A DNA stretch of 64,000 nucleotides from contig NZ_JBFWFX010000007.1 in assembly GCF_050286925.1 (NCBI RefSeq), forward strand, positions 78,345-142,344, written 5' to 3'. This stretch comes from Caloranaerobacter sp050286925 (GTDB taxonomy: Bacteria; Bacillota; Clostridia; Tissierellales; Thermohalobacteraceae). The stretch's first letter is position 1. Each line of letters starts with the position of its first letter. The translations under genes were made by a program, and so were the position numbers. Shown here one piece after another: positions 25,790 through 34,912 of this stretch. The notes under the pieces are model-generated. The model saw only the letters and a list, made by a program, of their open reading frames with translations. It did no database searches and was not told where the DNA came from.

Positions 25790-27860
25790 ATATCTACTGG
25801 AGATAGGTGTAGAAGAAATACCTGCAAGATTTATGGAGCAAACGATTAGTCAATTAAGAGAGAGGTTTGAAAATTTGTTTAAAGATGAAAGAGTAGATTT
25901 CGAAGATATTAAAGTTTATGGTACGCCGAGAAGATTGGTTGCTATTATATATGGACTTAATGAAAAGCAAGAAGATTTACATGAATTAGTGAAAGGACCT
26001 GCTAAGAGAATTGCATATGACAAAGACGGTAATCCGACGAAAGCACTAATTGGTTTTTCTAAGGGACAGGGAGTTAGTCCAGAAGATGTTATTATAAAAG
26101 AATATAATGGAGAAGATTATGTATATGTAAATAAAATTGTAGAAGGAAAAAATATTAGAGAAGTACTTAAGGATAAAGTACCTACTCTTATAAAGTCTAT
26201 AAATTTCCCTAAGTCTATGAGATGGGGAGGAAAAAGCTTTAGATTTGCTAGACCTATAAGATGGATAGTATCAATATTAGAAAATGAGATTATAGAATTT
26301 GATTTAGATGGTATTCTAGTGTCAAATAGAACAAAAGGGCATAGATTCTTAGGTAAAAAGGACATAGAGATTAGCAATGTAGATGAATATATTGATAAGT
26401 TAAGAGAAAATTATGTTATTGTTGACCAAGAGGAAAGAAAAAATTTAATAAAACATGGCTGTGATAGATTAGTTAAAAGTAAAGGTGGAAATATATTGGA
26501 AGATTCAGAACTTTTAGAGGAGCTAACATATATAGTTGAGTATCCAACACCTTTATTAGGTAGGATTAAAGAAGAATATTTAAAACTACCTATGGAAGTT
26601 ATTACTACTCCGATGAAAGAACATCAAAGGTATTATCCTGTTGTAGATGATAAGGGTAGATTGATGTCATACTTTGTTGCAGTTAGAAATGGTAATGAAG
26701 AATATCTAGATATTGTTACAAAAGGTAACGAAAAAGTATTAGAAGCGAGACTTGAAGACGCTAAATTCTTCTATAACGAAGATATAAAAAGACCTCTAGA
26801 GGATTATGTAGAAGAACTTAAAAATATTGTTTTTCAAGATAAATTAGGAACTATGTATGAGAAAACTACTAGACTTGTAGAATTAGTGGAAAGAATAAGT
26901 GAATATTTAGAAGTAGGAGAAGAAACTAAAAAAGATGTAAAGAGAGCTGCTTATCTTTCAAAAGCTGACTTGGTAACTAAAATGGTTTATGAGTTTACTG
27001 AATTACAGGGAATTATGGGTAGAGAATATGGTAAAATATCTGGCGAAAATGAAATAGTTAGTTTGGCTATTTATGAGCATTATTTGCCTAGGTTTGCAAA
27101 TGATGAATTGCCTACAACTACTGCTGGTGCTATATTAAGTATAGCTGATAAAATCGATACAATAGCAGGTTGTTTTGCAATTGGCATACAACCAACGGGT
27201 TCTCAAGACCCATACGGATTGAGAAGACAATCACTTGGTATAATTAATATAATATTGGATAAAAATTTACACATTTCGTTAGGGGAATTTATTGATTATG
27301 CATTATCTATATATAAAGATTCAAAAGGATTGGAGTTTGATAAAGAAAAAGTAAAAGAAGAAATATTAGATTTCTTTAAAATAAGAATAAAAAATCTATT
27401 TATAGAAATGGGTATAAGATATGATGTAGTAGATGCAGTTATATCTACTGGTTTAGATAATATAACTGAGCTCTATATTAGGGCAGAAGAACTTAATAAA
27501 TGGATAAACAAAGAAGAATTAGGTGAGATTATAGCTGCTTTTAATAGAGTTACTAAATTGGCTAAAAAGGCAAGTTCTGATATTGTTAATGAGGAGTTGT
27601 TGACTGAAGATAAGGAACGTGATTTATATAGAGTTTATATTAGTATAAAAGATAAAGTTGATGAGTATCTAAGAGAAAGAGAGTATGACAGAGCTTTAGA
27701 TACCCTTATCGACTTGAAAGAGCCAATAGATAATTTCTTTGATAATGTTATGGTTATGGTTGAGGATGAAGATATGAAAAATAATAGGTTAGGTTTAATT
27801 AAGAAAATATCAGATATGATGCTTTCGATCTGTGACTTATCAAAAATTGTTATAAAATAA
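25779..27860 (+). CDS. glyS: Glycyl-tRNA synthetase beta subunit
   Basis: 693 residues, standard length. Typical blocks are YLLEIGVEEIPARFMEQ, PKSMRWGGKSFRFARPIRWI, TTTAGAILSIADKIDTIAGCFAIG and PYGLRRQ; an HD-like domain and a C-terminal anticodon-binding domain follow. The beta chain binds tRNA-Gly. ATG at 25779 has the site aaaggagg (25763-25770) and overlaps glyQ, so the subunits are made together. A terminator-like hairpin follows at 27867. Confidence 0.97.
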   Translation: MTYKYLLEIGVEEIPARFMEQTISQLRERFENLFKDERVDFEDIKVYGTPRRLVAIIYGLNEKQEDLHELVKGPAKRIAYDKDGNPTKALIGFSKGQGVSPEDVIIKEYNGEDYVYVNKIVEGKNIREVLKDKVPTLIKSINFPKSMRWGGKSFRFARPIRWIVSILENEIIEFDLDGILVSNRTKGHRFLGKKDIEISNVDEYIDKLRENYVIVDQEERKNLIKHGCDRLVKSKGGNILEDSELLEELTYIVEYPTPLLGRIKEEYLKLPMEVITTPMKEHQRYYPVVDDKGRLMSYFVAVRNGNEEYLDIVTKGNEKVLEARLEDAKFFYNEDIKRPLEDYVEELKNIVFQDKLGTMYEKTTRLVELVERISEYLEVGEETKKDVKRAAYLSKADLVTKMVYEFTELQGIMGREYGKISGENEIVSLAIYEHYLPRFANDELPTTTAGAILSIADKIDTIAGCFAIGIQPTGSQDPYGLRRQSLGIINIILDKNLHISLGEFIDYALSIYKDSKGLEFDKEKVKEEILDFFKIRIKNLFIEMGIRYDVVDAVISTGLDNITELYIRAEELNKWINKEELGEIIAAFNRVTKLAKKASSDIVNEELLTEDKERDLYRVYISIKDKVDEYLREREYDRALDTLIDLKEPIDNFFDNVMVMVEDEDMKNNRLGLIKKISDMMLSICDLSKIVIK

Positions 27861-27866
27861 CTATAA

Positions 27867-27896
27867 TAAAGTCCACCAATTGGTGGGCTTTATCTT
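27867..27896 (+). terminator. Terminator of glyQS
   Basis: Stem aagtccacc (27869-27877) with ggtgggctt (27882-27890), loop aatt, one G-U pair, followed by a weak T-rich tail. It ends the glyQS transcript. Confidence 0.6.
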
Positions 27897-27944
27897 AAGA
27901 ATACAATTTGATAAAATATAGTAAATATTTCTGTTTGAAAAGAG

Positions 27945-28586
27945 GTGAGTGTTATTCAGTATACTGAAAGGCAAAATCAGATAATTGATATAGTTAAGAA
28001 AAATCAGCCTATAACAAGTGAAGCGATTGCAAAAAAATTAAATTTAACTAGAGCTACTCTTAGACCAGATTTAGCTATACTTACAATGTCAGGTATTTTA
28101 GAAGCTAGACCTAAAGTGGGTTATTTCTATTCTGGTAAATCCAATTTAGATTTTTATAAAGATTATATAAAAGAAATTAAAGTAGACGATATTAAGTCTT
28201 TGCCTGTTGTTGTTGATGAATCAACTACAGTTTATGATGCTATAGTAACTCTTTTTTTAGAAGATGTAGGAACGGTTTATGTAGTTTCAAAAGGATTGCT
28301 TGCAGGAGTAGTTTCAAGAAAGGATTTTCTTAAGAGTGCTATAGGTGGAGTAGATATAAATAAAATACCTGTTGGAGTAATAATGACCAGGATGCCTAAT
28401 ATAATTGTTGCAAAACCAGAAGAAAGCATTATTGAAGCTGCTGAGAAAATTATAGAGCATCAAGTTGATAGCCTTCCTGTAGTAGAAGATGCTGAGATTG
28501 ATGGAGTTAAAGGATATAAAGTTGTAGGTAGAATTTCAAAAACAAATATTACAAAAATATTTGTTGATTTAGTAAAAAATCGTTAA
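27945..28586 (+). CDS. ccpN: CcpN-like transcriptional repressor (HTH plus two CBS domains)
   Basis: 213 residues. The N-terminal winged helix reads RQNQIIDIVKKNQPITSEAIAKKLNLTRATLRPDLAILTMSG, nearly diagnostic for CcpN/YqzB; two CBS domains follow (about residues 85-140 and 148-210). CcpN senses ATP/ADP and represses gluconeogenic genes in B. subtilis. The start GTG at 27945 aligns with the known MSTIEL-type N-terminus, although its ribosome binding site (gaaaagag) is weak and close. The next gene, 12 bases on, is the PEP-synthase/PPDK regulator, so the pair links energy state to pyruvate-PEP exchange. Confidence 0.9.
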   Translation: MSVIQYTERQNQIIDIVKKNQPITSEAIAKKLNLTRATLRPDLAILTMSGILEARPKVGYFYSGKSNLDFYKDYIKEIKVDDIKSLPVVVDESTTVYDAIVTLFLEDVGTVYVVSKGLLAGVVSRKDFLKSAIGGVDINKIPVGVIMTRMPNIIVAKPEESIIEAAEKIIEHQVDSLPVVEDAEIDGVKGYKVVGRISKTNITKIFVDLVKNR

Positions 28587-28598
28587 GGGGGTAGTTGA

Positions 28599-29420
28599 AT
28601 GGGGAAAGAAATGGTTGTATATGTTTTATCAGACTCGATAGGTGAAACTGGTGAACAAGTTGCTAGAGCAGCTATAAGTCAATTTAATTCAGGGAAATAT
28701 AATATTAAAAGATTTCCATATATTACAGAAGAGGAGCAAATAATCGAAATTTTTGATGAAGCTAAAGATAAAAATTGTATAATTATTTTTACAATAGTTA
28801 TTGAAAAATTAAGGAATTTTATACTTGAAAATGCAAAAAAATATAATATACAAGCAATTGATTTAATGACACCAGTAATAAATGCAGTTAAAAATGTTGT
28901 TGGACACGAGCCGAAAAGAGAACCAGGGCTTATTAGAAAACTGGACGAAAAGTATTTTAGAAAAGTAGAAGCTATTGAATTTGCAGTAAAATATGATGAT
29001 GGAAAAGATACAAGAGGTATTAAGTTAGCAGATATTGTTCTTATAGGTATATCAAGAACTTCTAAAACTCCTCTTAGTATGTATTTAGCTCATAAGAATA
29101 TAAAAGTAGCTAATATACCTTTAGTACCAGAAGTATCTCCACCAAAAGAATTATTCGAAATTGACCCTAAAAAAATAATAGGACTTACTGCAAATCCTAT
29201 AAAATTAAATGAAATAAGAAAAGAAAGATTAAAGGCATTAGGTTTAAGTAATACTGCTAGTTATGCTAGTATGGATAGAATACTTAAAGAACTTGAATAT
29301 TCAGAGAAGATAATGAAAAAATTAGGCTGTGTTGTAATCGATGTGTCAAACAAAGCTGTTGAAGAAAGTGCTAACATAATTATGGAGATTATTAAGGAAA
29401 ACAACTTATTAAAAGTTTAA
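28599..29420 (+). CDS. ppsR: Pyruvate, phosphate dikinase regulatory protein (bifunctional kinase/pyrophosphorylase)
   Basis: 273 residues of the DUF299/PSRP family: YVLSDSIGETGEQVARAA at the N-terminus, DIVLIGISRTSKTPLSMYLAHK (P-loop-like) at about residues 146-167, and GLTANPIKL-IRKERLKALG near the C-terminus. It uses ADP to phosphorylate and inactivate PPDK and phosphate to reactivate it, in the cytoplasm. It is YqfL in Bacillus, following ccpN in the same way. The start ATG lies behind aagggggt (28586-28593). A strong terminator overlaps its stop codon. Confidence 0.94.
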   Translation: MGKEMVVYVLSDSIGETGEQVARAAISQFNSGKYNIKRFPYITEEEQIIEIFDEAKDKNCIIIFTIVIEKLRNFILENAKKYNIQAIDLMTPVINAVKNVVGHEPKREPGLIRKLDEKYFRKVEAIEFAVKYDDGKDTRGIKLADIVLIGISRTSKTPLSMYLAHKNIKVANIPLVPEVSPPKELFEIDPKKIIGLTANPIKLNEIRKERLKALGLSNTASYASMDRILKELEYSEKIMKKLGCVVIDVSNKAVEESANIIMEIIKENNLLKV

Positions 29421-29452
29421 AAAGAGTGCTATTTTTAAGCACTCTTTTTATA
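29418..29452 (+). terminator. Terminator of ccpN-ppsR
   Basis: Perfect 13-bp stem: taaaaagagtgct (29418-29430) with agcactcttttta (29438-29450). The ppsR stop codon TAA is the first three bases of the stem. Confidence 0.85.
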
Positions 29453-29523
29453 ATCTATAGGAAATTATATTCCATATTAAATTGTGGATAATTTCAAATA
29501 TAATTTCCGTTTATGGCTTTCAA

Positions 29524-29562
29524 CAAAATCCACCTTGATTTATTCAAATCGAAGATTTTGTT
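29524..29562. repeat. Short interspersed repeat, copy 2
   Basis: caaaatccaccttg at the left and gaagattttgtt at the right, matching the 44-bp copy at 1562-1605 with a 5-base shortening in the middle. It lies in the 259-base gap before dgt, the same kind of place as copy 1. No other feature was seen in this gap except an AT-rich stretch before the ribosome binding site of dgt. Confidence 0.5.
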
Positions 29563-29679
29563 CAAATAATTAAAAAGCTAGTTTTTAAAAAATAAATAGA
29601 AGGATTATACTTTTATATGTTGTATATATTAAATAATAGCTTTATAAATCTTTGGAAAAATAATAAAAGGTGATGCCTG

Positions 29680-30690
29680 ATGAATATAAGATTGAGAATA
29701 GAGGAGTTAGAAAGAAACATCCTATCTAAATATGCAGCTTTGAGTTCTGAAGCTAAAAGAAGATTTGAAGAAAAAAAGTGTAGTATTAGAACAGAGTTTC
29801 AGAGAGATAGAGATAGAATAGTTCATTCGAAAGCGTTTCGTAGACTTAAACATAAGACTCAAGTTTTTATTGCACCAGAAGGAGATCATTATAGAACGAG
29901 GCTTACTCATACGTTGGAAGTAGCACAAATTTCAAGAACTTTGGCTAGGGCTTTAAGATTAAATGAGGATTTAGCAGAGGCTATTGCTTTAGGGCATGAT
30001 TTAGGGCATACACCTTTTGGGCATAAGGGAGAACAGGTTTTAAATGAAATTTTTTCAAAAGGATTTAGGCACAATGAACAAAGTTTGAAGGTAGTTGACT
30101 ATTTAGAGTTTCATAATGGGAAGCCAGGTTTAAATTTAACACATGAAGTAAGAGATGGAATTTTAAATCATACGGGCGACAAAGATCCTGTTACATTAGA
30201 AGGGAAAATAGTAAAAATAGCTGATAGAATAGCTTATATAAATCATGATATTGACGATTCATTAAGAGCTAAAATAATATCTGAAAAGGACTTACCGAAA
30301 GACTGTATAGAAGTGTTAGGTTTTACACATGGAGAAAGAATAAATACAATGATTGTGGATATCATAAAAAATAGTTATGAAAAAAACGATATAAAAATGA
30401 GTGAGGAAATTAGTTACTATACCAATAAACTTAGAGATTTTATGTTTCAAAATGTTTATTTGAATAAAAAAGCAAAATCAGAAGAAGATAAAGCGAAATT
30501 CATAATAGAACAGCTTTATGAATATTATAATAAAAATTTCGAAAAAATACCTGTTGAACATAGAAAACATTATGAAACTATTCAGAGAACTAAAGAAGAA
30601 ATAGTATGTGATTATATTGCTGGGATGACTGACAGATATGCAATTAGAGTTTTTAAAGATATTTTTGTTCCTCGTCCATGGCAAAAATAA
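29680..30690 (+). CDS. dgt: dNTP triphosphohydrolase (dGTPase-like)
   Basis: 336 residues. The HD-domain residues are visible as R-LTHTLEV (H at about residue 73), ALGHDLGHTPFGHKGEQVL (HD pair) and DRIAYINHDIDD. The N-terminal EFQRDRDRIVHSKAFRRLKHKTQVF is typical of the short Firmicute dGTPase group; the metal site cuts dNTPs to nucleoside plus triphosphate and helps balance nucleotide pools. Start ATG at 29680 has ggtgat (29670-29675). In many clostridia dgt precedes dnaG, as here. Confidence 0.94.
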   Translation: MNIRLRIEELERNILSKYAALSSEAKRRFEEKKCSIRTEFQRDRDRIVHSKAFRRLKHKTQVFIAPEGDHYRTRLTHTLEVAQISRTLARALRLNEDLAEAIALGHDLGHTPFGHKGEQVLNEIFSKGFRHNEQSLKVVDYLEFHNGKPGLNLTHEVRDGILNHTGDKDPVTLEGKIVKIADRIAYINHDIDDSLRAKIISEKDLPKDCIEVLGFTHGERINTMIVDIIKNSYEKNDIKMSEEISYYTNKLRDFMFQNVYLNKKAKSEEDKAKFIIEQLYEYYNKNFEKIPVEHRKHYETIQRTKEEIVCDYIAGMTDRYAIRVFKDIFVPRPWQK

Positions 30691-30807
30691 TATAGTATAA
30701 AATGAAAAAAATTAAATAAAAATCAAATTAATCCATAAAATACTAAACAAAAATTTATAAAATTTTTTTTTAATAAGAAGGAATATATCGATATATGTCG
30801 AATAATT

Positions 30808-30871
30808 TAAACCTGCCATAAAAAATGTTTATGTTTTTCTAATATATTTCCATTTTAAGCAGGGTTTTTTG
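30808..30871 (+). terminator. Possible terminator after dgt
   Basis: aaacctgc (about 30809-30816) can pair with gcagggttt (30859-30867) with one bulge, followed by a T-run; an inner hairpin cataaa/tttatg closes the loop. Long-looped and imperfect. The rest of the 239-base gap (30691-30929) is AT-rich and holds nothing else I recognise. Confidence 0.4.
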
Positions 30872-30929
30872 TTTGAAGGGAAGGAAAAAAGTCTATTTTT
30901 GACGAATAGTATTTAAAAAGGTGATATTT

Positions 30930-32762
30930 ATGTCAAACCCATTAAATGAAGATTTAATCCAGGAAATAAGAGAAAAAAATGAAATAGTAGGAGTTATTTC
31001 ACAATACATTAGTTTAAAAAGAACTGGTGCTAATTACAAAGCACTATGTCCTTTTCATAATGAGAAAACTCCTTCTTTTGTCGTATCACCTTCAAAGCAG
31101 ATTTTTCATTGCTTTGGGTGCGGAGTAGGTGGCGATGTAATCACTTTTATAATGAAATATGAAAACCTAGACTTTAAAGAAGCCATCAAGCTATTAGCTG
31201 ATAGAGCAGGTATCGAAATTGATGAAAGTAATATGAAAAAGAATGTTGAACTGGAAAGAAGAAAAAATAGACTTTATCAAATAAATCGAGAAGCAGCTAG
31301 ATATTTTTACTATAATTTAAAGAAAAGTAGCAGGGGTTATAATTATTTTAGAAAAAGAGGTGTTTCAGATAATACTATAAAAGTTTTTGGCCTTGGATAT
31401 GCTAATTCAGCATGGGATGATTTACTAAAATACCTAGTATCAAAGGGTTACAATGAAGAAGAATTACTAGAAGCAGGTTTAATTATTGAGAGGCAAAGCA
31501 AAAATGGTTTTTATGATAGATTTAGAGATAGAGTTATGTTTCCTATAGTAAACACAAGAGGTAAAGTTATAGGTTTTGGAGGTAGAGTATTAGACAATTC
31601 TGTACCTAAGTATTTGAATTCTCCAGATACTCTTGTGTTTTCTAAAGGTAACAACTTATTTGGTTTAAATTTGATATATAAAAACTCAAAAATAGATAAA
31701 ATTTTATTAGTTGAAGGTTATATGGATGTTATTTCTTTATATAATAAAGGTATTGTCTATAGTGTAGCTTCTCTTGGTACAGCTTTTACAGAAAATCAAT
31801 GTAGAATGCTAAAGAGATGGAACGATAGTATTTATATTTGTTATGATTCAGATGATGCAGGATTAAAAGCATCTAATAAAGCACTAGATTTGCTTAAGAA
31901 AATGGGGTTTAAACCTAGAGTTATAGTTTTACCTGATGGATTAGATCCAGATGAATATATTAATAGATTTGGAAAGGAGTCATTTGAAAAATTATTTGAT
32001 ACTGCATTAGATTATATTGATTTTAAAATATTATATTATAGAAAGAAGTTTGATATAAATACTGTTCAAGGTAAAGTAGATTTTATAAAAAATATATCGC
32101 AGAGCATAAAAAATATATCAAGTCCTGTCGAAAGAGATGTATATATTAATAGAGTTTCTGATGAAACTAATATTTCTGTTGATGCTATAAAAAAAGAAAT
32201 TTTTGGAATAAAAGACATTAAAACCAGATTAGAGGACAAGTATATAAATGCGAATTATAGAGATAATAATAAAAGTAAGATTGTTCCAGTAGAGAATGTT
32301 TTGGAACCTGGTCATTTAACTGCAGAAAAAAGCCTTTTAAATTTATTAATTAATGACGAATATATATACGAAAAAATTAAAGAAATTTTTTCGCCAGAAG
32401 ATTTTCTTGACCCAATAAATAGAAGAATTGCAGAAATAGTTTATGATAACTATAAAGAAGGTAGGAAGATTACAAAGCAAGAGCTTATTGATAACTTTTC
32501 AAATTCCGAATCAGATAAAGTAAATGAAGTTCTGGCGATTGAAATAAATTTTGATGATAGTGAAAGAGATAAAGCTGTAGATGATTATTTAAAAAAAATA
32601 AATTATTACAAGTTGAAGATAAAAAGAAAGCAGATAAAAGAAAAGATAAAACTTATAGAGTCTAAGAAAGTTATAAGTGAAGGAGAGGAAGAAAAATTAA
32701 AAATGTTATGTTTAGAGCTAATGGAATTAGACAAAGCTTTAAAACTACACTGTTTGTTTTAG
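30930..32762 (+). CDS. dnaG: DNA primase
   Basis: 610 residues. The N-terminal zinc finger has CPFHNEKTPSFVVSP and HCFGCGVGGD (CHC2 type, residues about 39-65); the TOPRIM core shows VEGYMDV and YDSDDAG; the C-terminal region binds the DnaB helicase. It makes RNA primers at the replication fork. The start is ATG at 30930, with aaaggtga (30916-30923) upstream; GTG at 30921 lies inside the ribosome binding site. It is 18 bases upstream of sigA, forming the classic dnaG-sigA operon. Confidence 0.97.
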   Translation: MSNPLNEDLIQEIREKNEIVGVISQYISLKRTGANYKALCPFHNEKTPSFVVSPSKQIFHCFGCGVGGDVITFIMKYENLDFKEAIKLLADRAGIEIDESNMKKNVELERRKNRLYQINREAARYFYYNLKKSSRGYNYFRKRGVSDNTIKVFGLGYANSAWDDLLKYLVSKGYNEEELLEAGLIIERQSKNGFYDRFRDRVMFPIVNTRGKVIGFGGRVLDNSVPKYLNSPDTLVFSKGNNLFGLNLIYKNSKIDKILLVEGYMDVISLYNKGIVYSVASLGTAFTENQCRMLKRWNDSIYICYDSDDAGLKASNKALDLLKKMGFKPRVIVLPDGLDPDEYINRFGKESFEKLFDTALDYIDFKILYYRKKFDINTVQGKVDFIKNISQSIKNISSPVERDVYINRVSDETNISVDAIKKEIFGIKDIKTRLEDKYINANYRDNNKSKIVPVENVLEPGHLTAEKSLLNLLINDEYIYEKIKEIFSPEDFLDPINRRIAEIVYDNYKEGRKITKQELIDNFSNSESDKVNEVLAIEINFDDSERDKAVDDYLKKINYYKLKIKRKQIKEKIKLIESKKVISEGEEEKLKMLCLELMELDKALKLHCLF

Positions 32763-32780
32763 CTGAAGGGAGGGAACTAA

Positions 32781-33875
32781 ATGAGTAAAGATAAAGAAAA
32801 AGATATGAAAATAAATACTATGAAGAAGCTGATTGAAAAAGGTAAAAAGCAAGGTATGTTAACATATAAAGAGATTATGGATACATTAGAGGAGATAGAT
32901 ATTGATTCAGATCAAATAGATGAGATATATCAAGGTTTAGAGGAAATGGGAATAGATATAGTTGGAGATAAAGAAGACGAAATATTACTAGAAAAAGAAG
33001 AAATACAAGAAATTACAGAAGATGATTTATCTTTGCCTAAAGGGATTAGTGTAGATGATCCTGTTAGAATGTATTTAAAAGAGATAGGAAAAGTACCACT
33101 ACTTACAGCAGAAGAGGAAATTGAATTGGCAAAAAGAATGGAACAAGGTGATGAATCGGCAAAGAAGAGATTAATTGAGGCAAATTTAAGATTAGTGGTA
33201 AGCATAGCAAAAAGGTATGTTGGTAGAGGAATGCTCTTTTTAGATTTAATACAAGAAGGCAACTTGGGACTTATAAAAGCTGTTGAAAAGTTTGATTATA
33301 GAAAAGGTTATAAGTTTAGTACTTATGCTACATGGTGGATAAGACAGGCAATTACTAGAGCTATAGCAGATCAGGCTAGAACTATTAGGATACCTGTTCA
33401 TATGGTTGAAACAATAAATAAATTAATTAGAGTTTCTAGACAATTACTACAAACTCTAGGAAGAGAACCTACTCCTGAAGAGATTGCAAAAGAGATGAAT
33501 CTAGAAGAAGAAAAAGTTAGAGAAATATTGAAAATAGCTCAAGAACCTGTTTCATTAGAAACACCAATTGGGGAAGAAGAAGACAGTCATCTTGGCGATT
33601 TTATTCCTGATGATGACGCACAAGCACCTTCTGAAGCAGCTACATTTACTTTACTCAAAGAGCAGTTGGTAGAAGTATTAGATACATTAACGCCTAGAGA
33701 ACAGAAGGTTTTAATTCTTAGGTTTGGGCTTGAAGATGGTAGAGCACGTACATTAGAAGAAGTTGGTAAAGAGTTTGATGTAACTAGAGAAAGAATTAGA
33801 CAAATTGAAGCGAAAGCTTTAAGAAAGTTAAGACACCCAAGCAGAAGTAAAAAGTTAAAAGACTTTTTAGAGTAA
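32781..33875 (+). CDS. sigA: Housekeeping RNA polymerase sigma factor SigA (RpoD)
   Basis: 364 residues, typical of clostridia. A short region 1.1 (residues 1-85) is followed by region 1.2 (DPVRMYLKEIGKVPLLTAEEE), 2.1-2.4 (AKRYVGRGMLFLDLIQEGNLGLIKAVEKFD and YKFSTYATWWIRQAITRAI), region 3, and region 4.2 (RTLEEVGKEFDVTRERIRQIEAKALRKLR), which binds the -35 box. It starts behind gaaggga (32765-32771). A perfect 17-bp hairpin (33874-33910) terminates it and also the convergent small gene. Confidence 0.98.
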   Translation: MSKDKEKDMKINTMKKLIEKGKKQGMLTYKEIMDTLEEIDIDSDQIDEIYQGLEEMGIDIVGDKEDEILLEKEEIQEITEDDLSLPKGISVDDPVRMYLKEIGKVPLLTAEEEIELAKRMEQGDESAKKRLIEANLRLVVSIAKRYVGRGMLFLDLIQEGNLGLIKAVEKFDYRKGYKFSTYATWWIRQAITRAIADQARTIRIPVHMVETINKLIRVSRQLLQTLGREPTPEEIAKEMNLEEEKVREILKIAQEPVSLETPIGEEEDSHLGDFIPDDDAQAPSEAATFTLLKEQLVEVLDTLTPREQKVLILRFGLEDGRARTLEEVGKEFDVTRERIRQIEAKALRKLRHPSRSKKLKDFLE

Positions 33876-33910
33876 AATTAAAGATTCGCCTTTGGCGAAT
33901 CTTTAATTTT
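33874..33910. terminator. Bidirectional terminator between sigA and the small convergent gene
   Basis: Perfect 17-bp stem: aaaattaaagattcgcc (33874-33890) with ggcgaatctttaatttt (33894-33910), loop ttt. T-runs lie on both sides, so it can stop transcription both ways. Both stop codons lie in the stem. Confidence 0.9.
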
Positions 33911-34082
33911 GGTCTCTTAGATAATAGTGTTTTTTAGAATTATTGGTTTCAATATCATCGTTTTTTTCATTAATATAGTCTTTTAGTTCTTCAGCTTCTT
34001 TTTGCCAATTAAGTGTTGTACCACCCCAAGTAAAAGTTGGAATGTCATAAAAATTTTTAATTTTATTTGGTTTACGATTCAT
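33903..34082 (-). CDS. Small hypothetical protein
   Basis: 59 residues, not recognised. It starts at ATG (complement of 34080-34082) 7 bases after a clear ribosome binding site, gaggtg on the minus strand (complement of about 34089-34094), so it is a real gene although short. The sequence MNRKPNKIKNFYDIPTFTWGG is followed by WQKEAEELKDYINEKNDD, charged and helical, with no signal peptide and no Cys. It converges on sigA and shares the terminator. Its leader faces the trmK promoter 50-130 bases away, so the two may share a control region. Confidence 0.65.
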   Translation of the reverse strand: MNRKPNKIKNFYDIPTFTWGGTTLNWQKEAEELKDYINEKNDDIETNNSKKHYYLRDQN

Positions 34083-34156
34083 AGCAAACACCTCAACAAT
34101 AGTTTTCCCAATAGTAACAGTTTTTAATATATTTTTTTAGTAAATTTAAATAGTAA

Positions 34157-34165
34157 TGGTATAAT
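34157..34165 (+). promoter_or_regulatory. Extended -10 promoter for trmK-yqfO-zinc ribbon-rnhA
   Basis: TGGTATAAT at 34157-34165 matches the extended -10 TGnTATAAT. It is 51 bases before the trmK start; no good -35 is seen. Confidence 0.5.
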
Positions 34166-34216
34166 ATAATTAAGAACTATTATATAAAATTAAATATAGA
34201 TAAAAGGAGAAGAGCT

Positions 34217-34912
34217 ATGAGGTTATCACCAAGGCTTAAAGTAATAGCTGATTATGTTAAAAATAATTCTTCTGTTGCAGATATCGGTACAGATCATGGT
34301 TATATACCTGTATATCTTATTGAAAACAATATTTCTAAAAAAGTTATTGCTTCAGATGTTAATAAGGGACCACTTGAAAGTGCTAGAAAATATATAGGTT
34401 TGAAAAAATTGAACCATAAGATAGATTTAAGACTAGGTGATGGATTAAGAACATTAAGACCAAATGAAGTAGATACCGTTATTATAGCTGGTATGGGTGG
34501 TTTATTAATTAAAAAGATACTTGAAGATGGAAGTAAGATTGCTGAAACAATAGATAATTTTATTCTACAACCTATGATTGCATCTGATGAACTGAGAAAG
34601 TATTTAGTTAAACATAATTATAAAATTATTGATGAAAAGTTAGCTAAAGAGGGAGATAAAATATATGAAGTTATGTTAGTAGGACATGGCAAGGATAGTA
34701 TTGAAGATGAGATATACTTTGAGATAGGCAAAAAATTGATAGAGAATAAAGATCCGTTATTAAAAGAATTTATTCAGAAAAAATTAAAAGAGACTGAAGA
34801 TATACTGAAAAAGATTAAAATAAATGAATCAATAAAAGCACGAGAAAAATTAAATATCATAAAGAGAAAATATGAGAAATTGAAGGAGGTATTAAAATCC
34901 ATTGATTGTTAA
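34217..34912 (+). CDS. trmK: tRNA (adenine22-N1)-methyltransferase TrmK
   Basis: 231 residues. The SAM-binding fold starts VADIGTDHGYIPVYLI (motif I, about residues 19-34); ASDVNKGPLESARKYI gives the acidic residue of motif II and IIAGMGGLLI the motif IV-like GMGG. The C-terminus is a coiled-coil helical hairpin, usual for TrmK. It methylates N1 of A22 in tRNA. It starts behind aaggaga (34203-34209) and overlaps the next gene by 11 bases, matching the sigA-yqfN-yqfO order of Bacillus. Confidence 0.95.
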   Translation: MRLSPRLKVIADYVKNNSSVADIGTDHGYIPVYLIENNISKKVIASDVNKGPLESARKYIGLKKLNHKIDLRLGDGLRTLRPNEVDTVIIAGMGGLLIKKILEDGSKIAETIDNFILQPMIASDELRKYLVKHNYKIIDEKLAKEGDKIYEVMLVGHGKDSIEDEIYFEIGKKLIENKDPLLKEFIQKKLKETEDILKKIKINESIKAREKLNIIKRKYEKLKEVLKSIDC

